DNA of 64,000 nt from Promethearchaeota archaeon (lineage in GTDB: Archaea > Asgardarchaeota > Lokiarchaeia > Sigyniarchaeales > SOKP01), in the NCBI GenBank assembly GCA_019058365.1, contig JAHPZE010000010.1, forward strand, positions 1 to 64,000. The letters run 5' to 3'. Position 1 is the first letter of the stretch; each line of letters opens with the position of its first letter. Position numbers and translations under genes: made by a program. The notes below the pieces were generated by a model that was given only the letters and a program-made list of their open reading frames with translations, ran no database searches and was not told the origin of the DNA. Positions 37,708-46,561 of the stretch are shown here, piece after piece.

Positions 37708-39987
37708 TTATAAAATTAGTCCTAATTCTGAATTATAGTCTATATTAAGAAATTCGATATTTTCCGTCTTTTTGTATTTAATGATTTTTTCTTGTTTTTT
37801 TAATTCGATATATTTATAATCTGGAATAGGTAAATAGAATTTCATTAACTTATAAAAATGCCTATTCTCAATAAGGTTTACAGCCTTGTTGTAAAATTTT
37901 AGAGGAATAACCTCTTTAGAACAGAATAAATTGAAAAAAAAATCCTCTGCAGTTTTATTATATTCAAAAGGAATCATATCTTTAATGATTGAGCTAAAAG
38001 CAGATTGAATCTGCTGAGATAGTTTTTGTTCTTCCAGATTATATCCTTTCTGATATACATCATCAAGTAATTCTTGTAATTTATATTCCGATAACGTTTC
38101 TTCATTTGAAAGTGCTTTAAGTGTCTTTTTTGTTATTTCTTGAGAATATATCAAATGATCATACGGTGAGCCTTTCGAAAATACATTTAAAATTCCCAAT
38201 TTTGTTTTTTCAACATTTTTATGGCCAAGTCGATTTACTCTACCCGCTCTTTGAATAAGGGCATCTAAAGGAGCAGGTTCCGTAAATAAGACATCAAAAC
38301 TTATATCCAAAGAAACTTCAATTGCTTGGGTACCTACTAATAAATCGCAATTAATTAGCTCCTTTTCCTTCAAGTTCCTATCTCCTTGAGTGAATCTACT
38401 GTGAATTAAGATTGGATTTTTACTATGTGGTTTCAAATTTTTATATATCTCTTGGGCGGTTTTAACGGTATTACATACTACTAATACCTTTTTTCCATTT
38501 AATAATTCTTTAGTAATTAAAGCTAAATTGTCTGAAATCATTCCATCCTGAATTTTTATCTTATAACGGATCATCTGTTTAAGTAATTGATTATTCAGAT
38601 AAATAATATTTGTATTTTGTATATTTAGTCTGTCTATGATTAAAGTCTTTAGAAAAGAAGGGATTGTAGCAGACATTATAAATATTTTTGTATTAAAATA
38701 ATGAATCAAAATAGATAGCATTTCAATTATTAATGTTGTAGTTCTGACATCATAGGCATGAATCTCATCTATAATAATAAGAGAACCAGTTAATTCTGAA
38801 AATTGTTGCTCAAATCCTTTAATTTGAAAAAATACTTTAAGAATTTGAAAGGGGGTTAATATTTTTATTGGAAGATAAATCTTACGGCAAAGATCTAGTT
38901 TTTTTTTAACCTCAAATAAGATATTCTCATATGATTCATCTTCTTTAGTATCAGCTTTGTATAAATCATAGAGAAATGTATTGGTCTTACTATGCAAAAT
39001 TCCGATTAAATCCTTTTTATTAAATCCTAAAGTAAATCTTTTATACATCGCATTTATACTTGCTATATAAGGTAAAAGATAGAAAATTCGGTTAGAAAAA
39101 GTGGTGTCCATATTATTCCATGCCCATAAGAGGGCTGCTTCGGTTTTTCCGTATCCCGTAGGTGCGATAAGTATGCAATTATCATTGATGTGCTTAGTCA
39201 TATTCTGGATTTCATTTAAAATAAAGGTCTTTATCCATGGAATCTCGGATGGTAATGTTGAGATATGATAAACTCCAGCAGAAGCCAGATGATCAGATGC
39301 AGTTACGAATCCTTTCATAAAGATCCCATATCTATTATAAATTGGAGGACCATAAAAAAATCCTTCTTGTAATCTTAAATTTTTTAATTTTGTAATATCC
39401 TTTAAATACTTCTTAAGAAAGTAGAAGTATGCATCTTGATAACCTATACCAGAACGAGTGTCATCCAAATCACTTATTTTAGGTAAAGTGAAATTAGTTA
39501 GCTCTTTTCCTAAATATTCTTTAGAAAATTTTGGAATAAAATTTTTCATTATATCTGTTAAATGTTCTAAATTACCTTTTATTTCAGATAATTTTTCTTG
39601 AAATCTTTGATAACCAGGTATAATGGGAGGATCAGTTCCATATCTTAAGCGTAAATAACTTACATCTTTATGATGAGTAATGATTGCTAATGCTATTGCT
39701 TGTTTTATAGGTTCAGGATAATCTAAATATCCCACAAAGCCTGCGGATAAAACTTCATGCCTATAATTCCATTTAAATCCTTTTCCGCTCTTTGATAATA
39801 AGTTTTGAAAACCAGATGCCGCTTTTCCAAAATCATGTAAAAATATAGAATAAAAAAGATGTTCAAAAAAATCAGGAACATTACATAAATTAGGAATGGT
39901 CGGATAAATTTTTTTAATTTCTCTAAATATTTTTAAAGCGTTTTCTGTATGCTCAATAAGACTTTCATTATCTTTGGCAAGAATCAT
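37708..39987 (-). CDS. cas3: CRISPR Cas3 HD nuclease-helicase
   Basis: Degrades target DNA after recruitment by Cascade. The N-terminal HD nuclease has the HD pair in IFLHDFGKAASGF and a distal HHKD. The superfamily 2 helicase has motif I APTGYGKTEAALL, motif II IIDEIHAYD, motif III MSATIP, and motif VI LIQRAGRVNR. At 759 aa HD and helicase are fused in one chain, as in most type I-B systems. It lies 5 nt after cas5 in the operon. All key residues appear intact. Confidence 0.96.
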   Translation of the reverse strand: MILAKDNESLIEHTENALKIFREIKKIYPTIPNLCNVPDFFEHLFYSIFLHDFGKAASGFQNLLSKSGKGFKWNYRHEVLSAGFVGYLDYPEPIKQAIALAIITHHKDVSYLRLRYGTDPPIIPGYQRFQEKLSEIKGNLEHLTDIMKNFIPKFSKEYLGKELTNFTLPKISDLDDTRSGIGYQDAYFYFLKKYLKDITKLKNLRLQEGFFYGPPIYNRYGIFMKGFVTASDHLASAGVYHISTLPSEIPWIKTFILNEIQNMTKHINDNCILIAPTGYGKTEAALLWAWNNMDTTFSNRIFYLLPYIASINAMYKRFTLGFNKKDLIGILHSKTNTFLYDLYKADTKEDESYENILFEVKKKLDLCRKIYLPIKILTPFQILKVFFQIKGFEQQFSELTGSLIIIDEIHAYDVRTTTLIIEMLSILIHYFNTKIFIMSATIPSFLKTLIIDRLNIQNTNIIYLNNQLLKQMIRYKIKIQDGMISDNLALITKELLNGKKVLVVCNTVKTAQEIYKNLKPHSKNPILIHSRFTQGDRNLKEKELINCDLLVGTQAIEVSLDISFDVLFTEPAPLDALIQRAGRVNRLGHKNVEKTKLGILNVFSKGSPYDHLIYSQEITKKTLKALSNEETLSEYKLQELLDDVYQKGYNLEEQKLSQQIQSAFSSIIKDMIPFEYNKTAEDFFFNLFCSKEVIPLKFYNKAVNLIENRHFYKLMKFYLPIPDYKYIELKKQEKIIKYKKTENIEFLNIDYNSELGLIL

Positions 39988-39992
39988 ATCTA

Positions 39993-40652
39993 TTATTTAT
40001 TTTTTTGTAGGCCTAATGAATCAATATCATGAATCCAAATCCCAAAATCAAATTCAGAATCATACCAAATCTCTTCTGGGTATGGTTCCCAATTTTCAAG
40101 AATAACAAAAGGTTGCACTCCAATAGCCTCCCTTGGGATATCTTGAGTCATATACACAGGAAGAGACTGAATAATTCCTTTTATTAAAGACGAATTATAC
40201 GGAACAATTGTCTTTCCCAATTTCTTATTTTTTTCTTTAATTAAATCAATATTTTTCACTTCTAAAACTGTTGCAAGTTCTGTTGACCGTCCTAATAATA
40301 AAGGAAATTGAGGTTGTGTAAAATTTATAGTAAAGTCATGATTCTTTTGCAAATAAATGAATAAATGACATTCAAATAGATTTTCTCGTTTAATGATGTT
40401 TGATTTTGCTTCTTTTAGACTTTCTAATTCAAAAATACTTTCCAAATCGATAAATTTAGTATTATATAAGAAAATATATCCCATATTTATATCATACGGA
40501 GTTATTTGTTTCCCTGCCACACACGAGAGTAGCCCATATATTGTGGATAAGGGCGGAATCGGTATAGTTGGCTGAATGCCGATCATAAATCTCGGATATC
40601 GGAAAGAAGATGTCCAAGAATATATATGGATTCGATCTACCTTCATGTTCAC
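39993..40652 (-). CDS. cas5: CRISPR Cascade subunit Cas5 (type I-B)
   Basis: A RAMP protein that caps the crRNA 5' handle in Cascade. The 219-aa sequence has the Cas5 start pattern: RIHIYSWTSSFRYPRF, then PTIPIPPLSTIYGLLSCV. The start overlaps the cas7 stop by 4 nt. The C-terminal half is shorter than in catalytic Cas5d proteins, in line with a structural role next to a separate Cas6. Confidence 0.92.
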   Translation of the reverse strand: MNMKVDRIHIYSWTSSFRYPRFMIGIQPTIPIPPLSTIYGLLSCVAGKQITPYDINMGYIFLYNTKFIDLESIFELESLKEAKSNIIKRENLFECHLFIYLQKNHDFTINFTQPQFPLLLGRSTELATVLEVKNIDLIKEKNKKLGKTIVPYNSSLIKGIIQSLPVYMTQDIPREAIGVQPFVILENWEPYPEEIWYDSEFDFGIWIHDIDSLGLQKNK

Positions 40653-41650
40653 TTCATTAATTCAGGGATTATTTTGCTATATTCTGTTAGTATTTCTTTT
40701 ATATCAATCTTATAAATAATATTTATCTTATTTTTTTCCATTTCTTTACAAAATGATTGAATGTCTTGATCTATTGAATCCAAAAAACCTGCCCTTCTTC
40801 CTATATAGACATCTGTCAATAATTGTTCTTTATATTCAATTAAAACCTTTTTCAATGCATCTAAGTTTATTTTGAACTCATCATCTTTTTCCTCAAGAAT
40901 ATTCATAAGGATATGGTTTCCACTATTTAAAGTTGTTAATATTACGAATTTCGGGGCAACATCAGTCAAATTAGAAGCTTGTTTTGCTCCTCCATCGAAT
41001 AAATAGAGAGCTTTTAACACATCTTGAATTCTTTTTATTCTTGAGTCTTTATCTAATACAAAATTACCAGCAATTTCAGTGAGATTTTCTTTAGCATTCT
41101 CTAAATTTTCCTTACTTAAATTCTTAAAACCGGAGCGATTTTTATCGCTAAAGACACCTGCTCTGTCTAAATCAATAGAAAATATTCCCTTTAATATTGT
41201 AGAATAAAATTCATATTCAAAAGGAACTGGATCTCCCTCATGTCTCCCCATTACTGCAAAATCTGCAGTAGGTCTTTGACTGACAACTGAAATTAACGGT
41301 GACGTCTTTAAAACACTTGCTCTAGTTAATGTTTCCGAACCTTTCCCTTTAGGTGCACGCATATAACCAAAAATATCATCATCAGGATACTCTATTGGGT
41401 TCGCTTCAGTAAAAGCAATTTTCTTTTGCCGTTCGATTGGTGATAAATTCCATTTAAAATTTTGTTCCAATGTCATTCTCCACCAATATCTAAAAGCTTG
41501 TCCTGAAACATAAGGATATATCTTATTTCCTTTTCTAATGATTTTAGTTCTTGTAATATTTTCAGTACGCTCACTTGCATCTGTTCCAGCATTATTTAAT
41601 GCAGAATAAGGTGCATCAATCAAAACCAAACCATTAATATTTTTTACCAT
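40649..41650 (-). CDS. cas7: CRISPR Cascade backbone subunit Cas7 (Cst2/DevR type)
   Basis: Forms the helical backbone along the crRNA. The 333-aa protein begins VLIDAPYSALNNAGTDASER and continues YPYVSGQAFRYWWR, hallmarks of the Cst2/DevR group of Cas7. It is preceded by cas8 (24 nt) and overlaps cas5. The gene order cas8-cas7-cas5-cas3 with a CxxC-type Cas8 matches the Tneap variant of type I-B. Confidence 0.93.
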   Translation of the reverse strand: MVKNINGLVLIDAPYSALNNAGTDASERTENITRTKIIRKGNKIYPYVSGQAFRYWWRMTLEQNFKWNLSPIERQKKIAFTEANPIEYPDDDIFGYMRAPKGKGSETLTRASVLKTSPLISVVSQRPTADFAVMGRHEGDPVPFEYEFYSTILKGIFSIDLDRAGVFSDKNRSGFKNLSKENLENAKENLTEIAGNFVLDKDSRIKRIQDVLKALYLFDGGAKQASNLTDVAPKFVILTTLNSGNHILMNILEEKDDEFKINLDALKKVLIEYKEQLLTDVYIGRRAGFLDSIDQDIQSFCKEMEKNKINIIYKIDIKEILTEYSKIIPELMK

Positions 41651-41674
41651 TTTTTAACCCTCTTACTTTTTAAT

Positions 41675-43033
41675 TTAAGATTCCTCTTCAATATCTTCGA
41701 TCTCCTCTTTTATACTTTCAAAATTTTTAACTAAATACTCATGGAGTTGTTCATATAACCTAAAAAGAAGTAAATCACGAGTTTCATTCCAAGATAGTGC
41801 ATCTTCAGGAAATAAGTCTTTTACAAAATCATCAAATTTTATCAATGGTTCTTCAGGATTCGTTGAAAGTCTCTCTTTGCTAATAAGGCGTAATAAATTT
41901 CGAAAAGTAAAATAATTTTTTGCCATTTCTAATTGATGTAATCTTTTTAGGTTATTCGTTTCTTGGATAAAATCAGAGATTTTATCTCCTAATATCTTTA
42001 TCGCAGTTATTCTTTCTTCTTTCATACTCCTCACATTTTTTAAATAATAACTAATTAATGCCCAATTTCCCTCAGCTTTATGATTTTTTATATCAATAAA
42101 ATATTTTATTATTGATTTATTCTTCAGTAGATTAGTATAAACAGAATTTCTATGTTTTTTAAATGCTGTTTTAATTTGCTCATCACTAGATTCATCCTTA
42201 ATCTTGAAAAATCCTTTTCTGACAATTCTATTCCAAGCGTCATTTGCACTACACTGTTTGATATATGCTAGAAACCTAAATACAGTTGAAGGTAAATGAA
42301 AAAGTTCTAAATCAGGGCCTTGATTATAATTTGTAAAATGATAAATCGTAATTGTAGGGTTTTCTTCAAACCATTGTATATCGTACTCCAATATTAAACT
42401 TTTGGCAAAATCAAATAAGGAATTTATCGGTTGTGTTATCCCAGAATCCCAGCACCCTCCAAATTCACCTAAACTGATTTGTTCATTAATAAACTTCCTA
42501 ACTTTTGTTACCCAATATTTCATTACTAAATCTGAGCTAGATTGAATTAAAACAAGTTGACTGGATTTATAGAGAATCAAGGGGCAAAATTGTATTAAAA
42601 GAGTGCATACATTACAAAAAGATGCACCTTCTACGCCTGATGGAAAAAAATTAATAAATTTATTTGATCCTACTAAAGGTATCTGATCCTTAGTTCTAAG
42701 TGACCCAACTCGTCGTTTTCCACATGCGACGCAATTACCTTTTTCCATAAGTGGTATTACATTATTACATAACTCCTTTAAAAGTTGATAATATGCTTCT
42801 TTCTTGTTTTTTACGCTGGGATTTATAAGTTTGCTATTAGGAAATACACTATATATTATTTTATTCCATTTCTCTTTAACATAAAGATCAGAGATAAAAT
42901 CTAACTGTGTTTCAAAATCTGCTTTATCTAAATTGTATGGATTGCTTTTTTCATTTAGTATTGCTAAAGCCCATGCTCCTCCATCGACAAATGGATCGCC
43001 AGTTTTAGTATAGTATATTTTGTCTTTGGTCAT
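41675..43033 (-). CDS. cas8: CRISPR Cascade large subunit, Cst1-like CXXC-CXXC Cas8
   Basis: Large subunit recognising PAM in type I-B effectors. The 452-aa sequence carries the two zinc-binding pairs of the CXXC-CXXC family: NCVACGKRRV at about residue 110 and SFCNVCTLLIQF about 35 residues later, with NFFPSGVEG between. The remainder is helical and divergent, as usual for Cas8. It is the first gene of the interference operon; a TATA-like element lies about 30 nt upstream, leaving almost no 5' leader. Confidence 0.85.
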   Translation of the reverse strand: MTKDKIYYTKTGDPFVDGGAWALAILNEKSNPYNLDKADFETQLDFISDLYVKEKWNKIIYSVFPNSKLINPSVKNKKEAYYQLLKELCNNVIPLMEKGNCVACGKRRVGSLRTKDQIPLVGSNKFINFFPSGVEGASFCNVCTLLIQFCPLILYKSSQLVLIQSSSDLVMKYWVTKVRKFINEQISLGEFGGCWDSGITQPINSLFDFAKSLILEYDIQWFEENPTITIYHFTNYNQGPDLELFHLPSTVFRFLAYIKQCSANDAWNRIVRKGFFKIKDESSDEQIKTAFKKHRNSVYTNLLKNKSIIKYFIDIKNHKAEGNWALISYYLKNVRSMKEERITAIKILGDKISDFIQETNNLKRLHQLEMAKNYFTFRNLLRLISKERLSTNPEEPLIKFDDFVKDLFPEDALSWNETRDLLLFRLYEQLHEYLVKNFESIKEEIEDIEEES

Positions 43034-43056
43034 TAATATATAATATTAACAGATCT

Positions 43057-43070
43057 CTTTATATTTAAAA
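43057..43070 (-). promoter_or_regulatory. TATA-like promoter of the cas8-cas7-cas5-cas3-cas6 operon
   Basis: On the minus strand TTTTAAATATAAAG lies about 30 nt before the cas8 ATG. Archaeal TATA boxes sit about 25 nt before the start site, so the mRNA would be leaderless or nearly so. The surrounding sequence is A/T-rich, which lowers specificity. Confidence 0.45.
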
Positions 43071-43170
43071 TCTTAGGACTTAACAAATTTACGGGATTTT
43101 TTTAATAAATAATATATGGTTTATTAATGGGTAAATTAATGTTATTATATTATTATATTATCATGTCTTA

Positions 43171-44343
43171 TTATAACCAATTAATATTGTGTTTTTTTAA
43201 ATCATTATAAAGGAAGTATGAGAATATTTCAATATTTCCGTGTTCTAAATAAACAATTTTTACATTGAACTCCTTAACAAATTCTATAAGATCTCTAAAA
43301 TCACAGTGATCGCTTAATGGGAGATAATTATTTACGGGAAATTCTTTACGAAAAGAAGAATTAAATACATTTCCTGAACACATGACAACATTTACTTTTT
43401 CAGCAATTAAGCCTTTATATGGGGATTGGAACATTAAATGAGGGGGAATAAGGAGTATATAATCTCTATTTGTTAAAAAATGCTTAATATTATATTTTCC
43501 ATAAGGTTCCCATTCAGGAAAAGAAATACCATTCTCCTGTAATATTTTAGTGTTTCTTGCTATTGATTTCTCGAGAATTATTCTGTTAGTATCTTCGAGC
43601 ATATTTAAAAGAAGTTGACTCTTTCCAAATGAATACCCTAATAATATTGAAGGATTGTTCTTTTCGAGTTGTACTTCTATATTTTTTTGTAGTTCTTCTA
43701 ACAATTGATCAAAACAAGGAAATTGATATTGTGGAGATCCAAATGTGCATTCTGTAATTAAAATATCGCATGGAATAGGTTTTAATCCATGTATTATTCC
43801 CCGCTTATAGGGTAAAACCCGATCTTGAATGATATAGTCGCTAGTATAAAGGATCTTCTGAGAACCCTCAATTAATAAACTAAGAGATCCGTATGTATGT
43901 CCATTTTCTAGAATTGTCAATTCTATTCCATTATATTCTACTTTTTGGGGTAAGATTCTTTCCTTCCCTAGTAACCATAAGCATTCAGGAATAGTTAATT
44001 TATTATAAGTCCTTTGTTCCCCTATCTCTTTTGTTATTTTCGAGATGATAAATTTAGGTAGCAATTTTTCATTGAATCCTGATTTAAAGGTATTCGCAGG
44101 AATGTTTGGCAAGTGATCCATATGTGCATGGGATACGAAAATAATGTCAGCGCAAGGATTCCAACAATCAATTGCAATCAAGACGCCATCAATTTTAATA
44201 AATTTTCCATACTGTGGATCTCGTCCAATCTCTACTTTTAGTTCTTTCTCTCTCTTCAAAATACGAACTTTTTGATTCAGCTCTTTTAGAAAGATCTTAA
44301 AATCCGCCACTGGCCCTTGCATTGTCCACTTCAATTGAGACAT
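43171..44343 (-). CDS. metallo-beta-lactamase-fold nuclease in the adaptation operon
   Basis: A 390-aa MBL-fold protein with the HxHxDH metal motif SHAHMDHLP at about residue 72, the metal-bridging Asp in LYTSDYII, and a late SDHCDF histidine. The overall pattern resembles the mRNA 3'-processing/SNM1-like exonuclease branch, including the ECTFGSPQYQFP segment and GYSFGKSQLLL. It starts 27 nt after cas4 ends, in the same orientation, so it is most simply the last gene of the adaptation operon. A role in trimming prespacers or processing RNA is inferred from position. It could also be a housekeeping nuclease placed there by chance. Confidence 0.85.
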   Translation of the reverse strand: MSQLKWTMQGPVADFKIFLKELNQKVRILKREKELKVEIGRDPQYGKFIKIDGVLIAIDCWNPCADIIFVSHAHMDHLPNIPANTFKSGFNEKLLPKFIISKITKEIGEQRTYNKLTIPECLWLLGKERILPQKVEYNGIELTILENGHTYGSLSLLIEGSQKILYTSDYIIQDRVLPYKRGIIHGLKPIPCDILITECTFGSPQYQFPCFDQLLEELQKNIEVQLEKNNPSILLGYSFGKSQLLLNMLEDTNRIILEKSIARNTKILQENGISFPEWEPYGKYNIKHFLTNRDYILLIPPHLMFQSPYKGLIAEKVNVVMCSGNVFNSSFRKEFPVNNYLPLSDHCDFRDLIEFVKEFNVKIVYLEHGNIEIFSYFLYNDLKKHNINWL

Positions 44344-44370
44344 TCGATAATTCCTCCTGTTAATATATAC

Positions 44371-45063
44371 TCATCCTCGAAAACAGTATTTTCGATATTC
44401 ACAATCTTTGCATTTTCCGATATCCTCCGTGGGCTCTGGAATAGATTCTGTAGTTAATAACTTCTGGATTTTTCTTATTATTTTGATTACTTTTAATTTA
44501 TCTTCGATTTCTAAGGGATAATCAATTACTTTTTGATGTTTTACATAATATATTCGCCCTTTTTTCACTAAAAATTTAAAATTTTTCTCAATTAAGATTG
44601 CTTGGGCGATAATCTGATATTTATGGGGGGTGACTAAACCTTCAGAAGGCGGGTTTCCAGATTTTATTTCTACGGGGAACGCTTCTTGACCGTCAAATTC
44701 AAAATAATCAATCAAACCTACTAATCCTAATTTTGCATCTGTGAGATAAAGGTTATAATATTTCTGAATCGATGTATCATCTGTTTCATTTTTCAGTTTC
44801 TGTAGCTTTTCGTGCTTTTCTTCCCCAAGTTCCATTTTATAAGTTTTTTGCATAGGTCCGCGTATAATGTAACGAAAAAAAAGGATTCTGGGGCAATAAA
44901 CAAATTGCCTAATATCTTCCGTCCCAATTATTGGTTGATCGTAGAGATGGATCTGAGGATATTGAAGTCGAAGCTCGAGTAGCTCAGACGGATCTAATCT
45001 ATATTTCTTTATTTCATTTTTTTCTACATTTTCTATAGTTTCCATATTTTCCTTATCTTTCAA
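44371..45063 (-). CDS. cas4: CRISPR Cas4 exonuclease
   Basis: Iron-sulfur nuclease that trims prespacers and helps select PAM. The 230-aa protein has TEDIRQFVYCPRILFF with the first cluster Cys, the PD-(D/E)xK core EIKSG, and the C-terminal CKDCEYRKYC supplying the other three cysteines. It carries about 30 extra charged residues at the N-terminus. It lies 37 nt after cas2 in the order cas1-cas2-cas4. Confidence 0.94.
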   Translation of the reverse strand: MKDKENMETIENVEKNEIKKYRLDPSELLELRLQYPQIHLYDQPIIGTEDIRQFVYCPRILFFRYIIRGPMQKTYKMELGEEKHEKLQKLKNETDDTSIQKYYNLYLTDAKLGLVGLIDYFEFDGQEAFPVEIKSGNPPSEGLVTPHKYQIIAQAILIEKNFKFLVKKGRIYYVKHQKVIDYPLEIEDKLKVIKIIRKIQKLLTTESIPEPTEDIGKCKDCEYRKYCFRG

Positions 45064-45100
45064 CTTAATTTTATTTAATTTAAGTAATTACACAAAAATA

Positions 45101-45394
45101 TTACATAGAAAGTAAATCTTCGATTATCTTGTACCCATCTCCAAATTTAGATTTGACCGTAATAACATTTTCATGGCAAGTTTTACAAATCGGGATTAAT
45201 CGTACATCACCAGGCACTTTCTTCAATAATTTATCCAACTTTAAGGCGATCTCTTCCGCAGTATTTCGGGTTAATTCTCCAAAAAAGACCGAAAAATTTA
45301 AGCGAATGAGATTATAAGATAGCAACATGTTAGAGATTTTAGTACGAAATAAGTCGAATTCTATAGGAATATCGTAAATAATTATATATTTCAT
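45101..45394 (-). CDS. cas2: CRISPR integration factor Cas2
   Basis: Bridges two Cas1 dimers in the spacer integrase. The 97-aa ferredoxin-fold protein begins KYIIIYDIP with the conserved Asp and has the typical NFSVFFGELTRNTAEE segment. CKTCHEN is a small unusual cysteine pair late in the chain. It lies 46 nt after cas1. Confidence 0.95.
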   Translation of the reverse strand: MKYIIIYDIPIEFDLFRTKISNMLLSYNLIRLNFSVFFGELTRNTAEEIALKLDKLLKKVPGDVRLIPICKTCHENVITVKSKFGDGYKIIEDLLSM

Positions 45395-45440
45395 AATCCT
45401 CTTACTTCTTTAATTATTAAATTAGAGTTCAATTTTCGCA

Positions 45441-46532
45441 TCACCAATTCATAATGAAAGGACTGTATTCATTGGAAGACCCAATTAAAAAATTTGCCAA
45501 AATTCTCGCTTGATGTACCATTTCCTTTTTATAATTTAGCCGTAGATGCCCTTTTGTAGTGTTAGAAGCAGCTTGCCTATCTGTAGTTGTTTCAAACAAT
45601 TCCTCAGATGTATCTCCTCCCATAATTTCTTTTCTTAGCTCTTTATAAAATAGAGCCCTAGGTTTATCTTTTAATCTATACCCATGAAGTGTATTTTCAA
45701 AATCATCAATTTTTAACCCGCTTTGCCGAATAAAACGAGCGACAAACCTATCAACTATAGGTTGCCGAAATTCTTCAAGCAGATCTAATGCCAAGGAAGG
45801 TTTGCCAGATCGATCGCTGTGTAGAAAGCCTCCATATAACTCCAGACCTGCTGCAGCAATCCCGACCGTAATATGACCTTGCAATACAGTATATCCTAAA
45901 GATAATAAAGAATTCACGGGATCTCTGGGAGGACGCCGAGTTCGTTCGAATATCTTAAATTCCTTCGGAAATACCATCCCATAATTTTGAAAATATAGTG
46001 CGGCTGCTTTCCCTTCAATTCCCATTAATTCCATTCGGACATCTTTGATTCGGCTACCTTTTGTCGAAGTTTTTTGGAATTTTAAAAGGGTTTCAACCAT
46101 TGCACCGATTTTTCTTGCAGCTGCTCGAAGTGTCATATATTTACCAGGTTTTGATTTCTTTCGATTCTTTGCAAAGTATAATAACAATCTACGCTTATTC
46201 TCAATAGTAGCATATACAAACCGAATTGCTAAATGTAAACCCCTCCAATCATTATATGCTGAAAGTTGCTGTCTTCTCGTAAATACAGTTCCTACATTCA
46301 CAAATGGAGTAAATATTCCAAAAGGTTTTCCCAATGATGTATATACTATATTTACAGCATTTGTGGCTAATGCTTGCAAAGCTTGAGATGTAATTTGAAT
46401 TCCAGTTCCCATAATTACACTCTCGATCTCACGAGATGGAACTTCTACTGAATTTGTATTCGGAGCATCTATCTTTATTAAATCTTGTTTTTTACTAATT
46501 CTTGTTCCTGGAGTTTCTAGAATTATATCCAC
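45441..46532 (-). CDS. cas1: CRISPR integrase Cas1
   Basis: Catalyses spacer insertion. Catalytic residues are visible: Glu in GIEGKAAALYFQ, His in GGFLHSDRSG, and Asp in PSLALDLLEEFR. The ORF track starts at 46658, but the first 42 residues do not look like Cas1 and overlap the upstream gene. The family start (strand ending ETPGTRISKKQDLI) fits GTG 46532, preceded by GAGGT; this gives 363 aa and leaves a 29-nt gap to the upstream stop. Confidence 0.95.
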   Translation of the reverse strand: MDIILETPGTRISKKQDLIKIDAPNTNSVEVPSREIESVIMGTGIQITSQALQALATNAVNIVYTSLGKPFGIFTPFVNVGTVFTRRQQLSAYNDWRGLHLAIRFVYATIENKRRLLLYFAKNRKKSKPGKYMTLRAAARKIGAMVETLLKFQKTSTKGSRIKDVRMELMGIEGKAAALYFQNYGMVFPKEFKIFERTRRPPRDPVNSLLSLGYTVLQGHITVGIAAAGLELYGGFLHSDRSGKPSLALDLLEEFRQPIVDRFVARFIRQSGLKIDDFENTLHGYRLKDKPRALFYKELRKEIMGGDTSEELFETTTDRQAASNTTKGHLRLNYKKEMVHQARILANFLIGSSNEYSPFIMNW

Positions 46533-46561
46533 TATAATCCGACCTCTTCTTTTAATTATAC

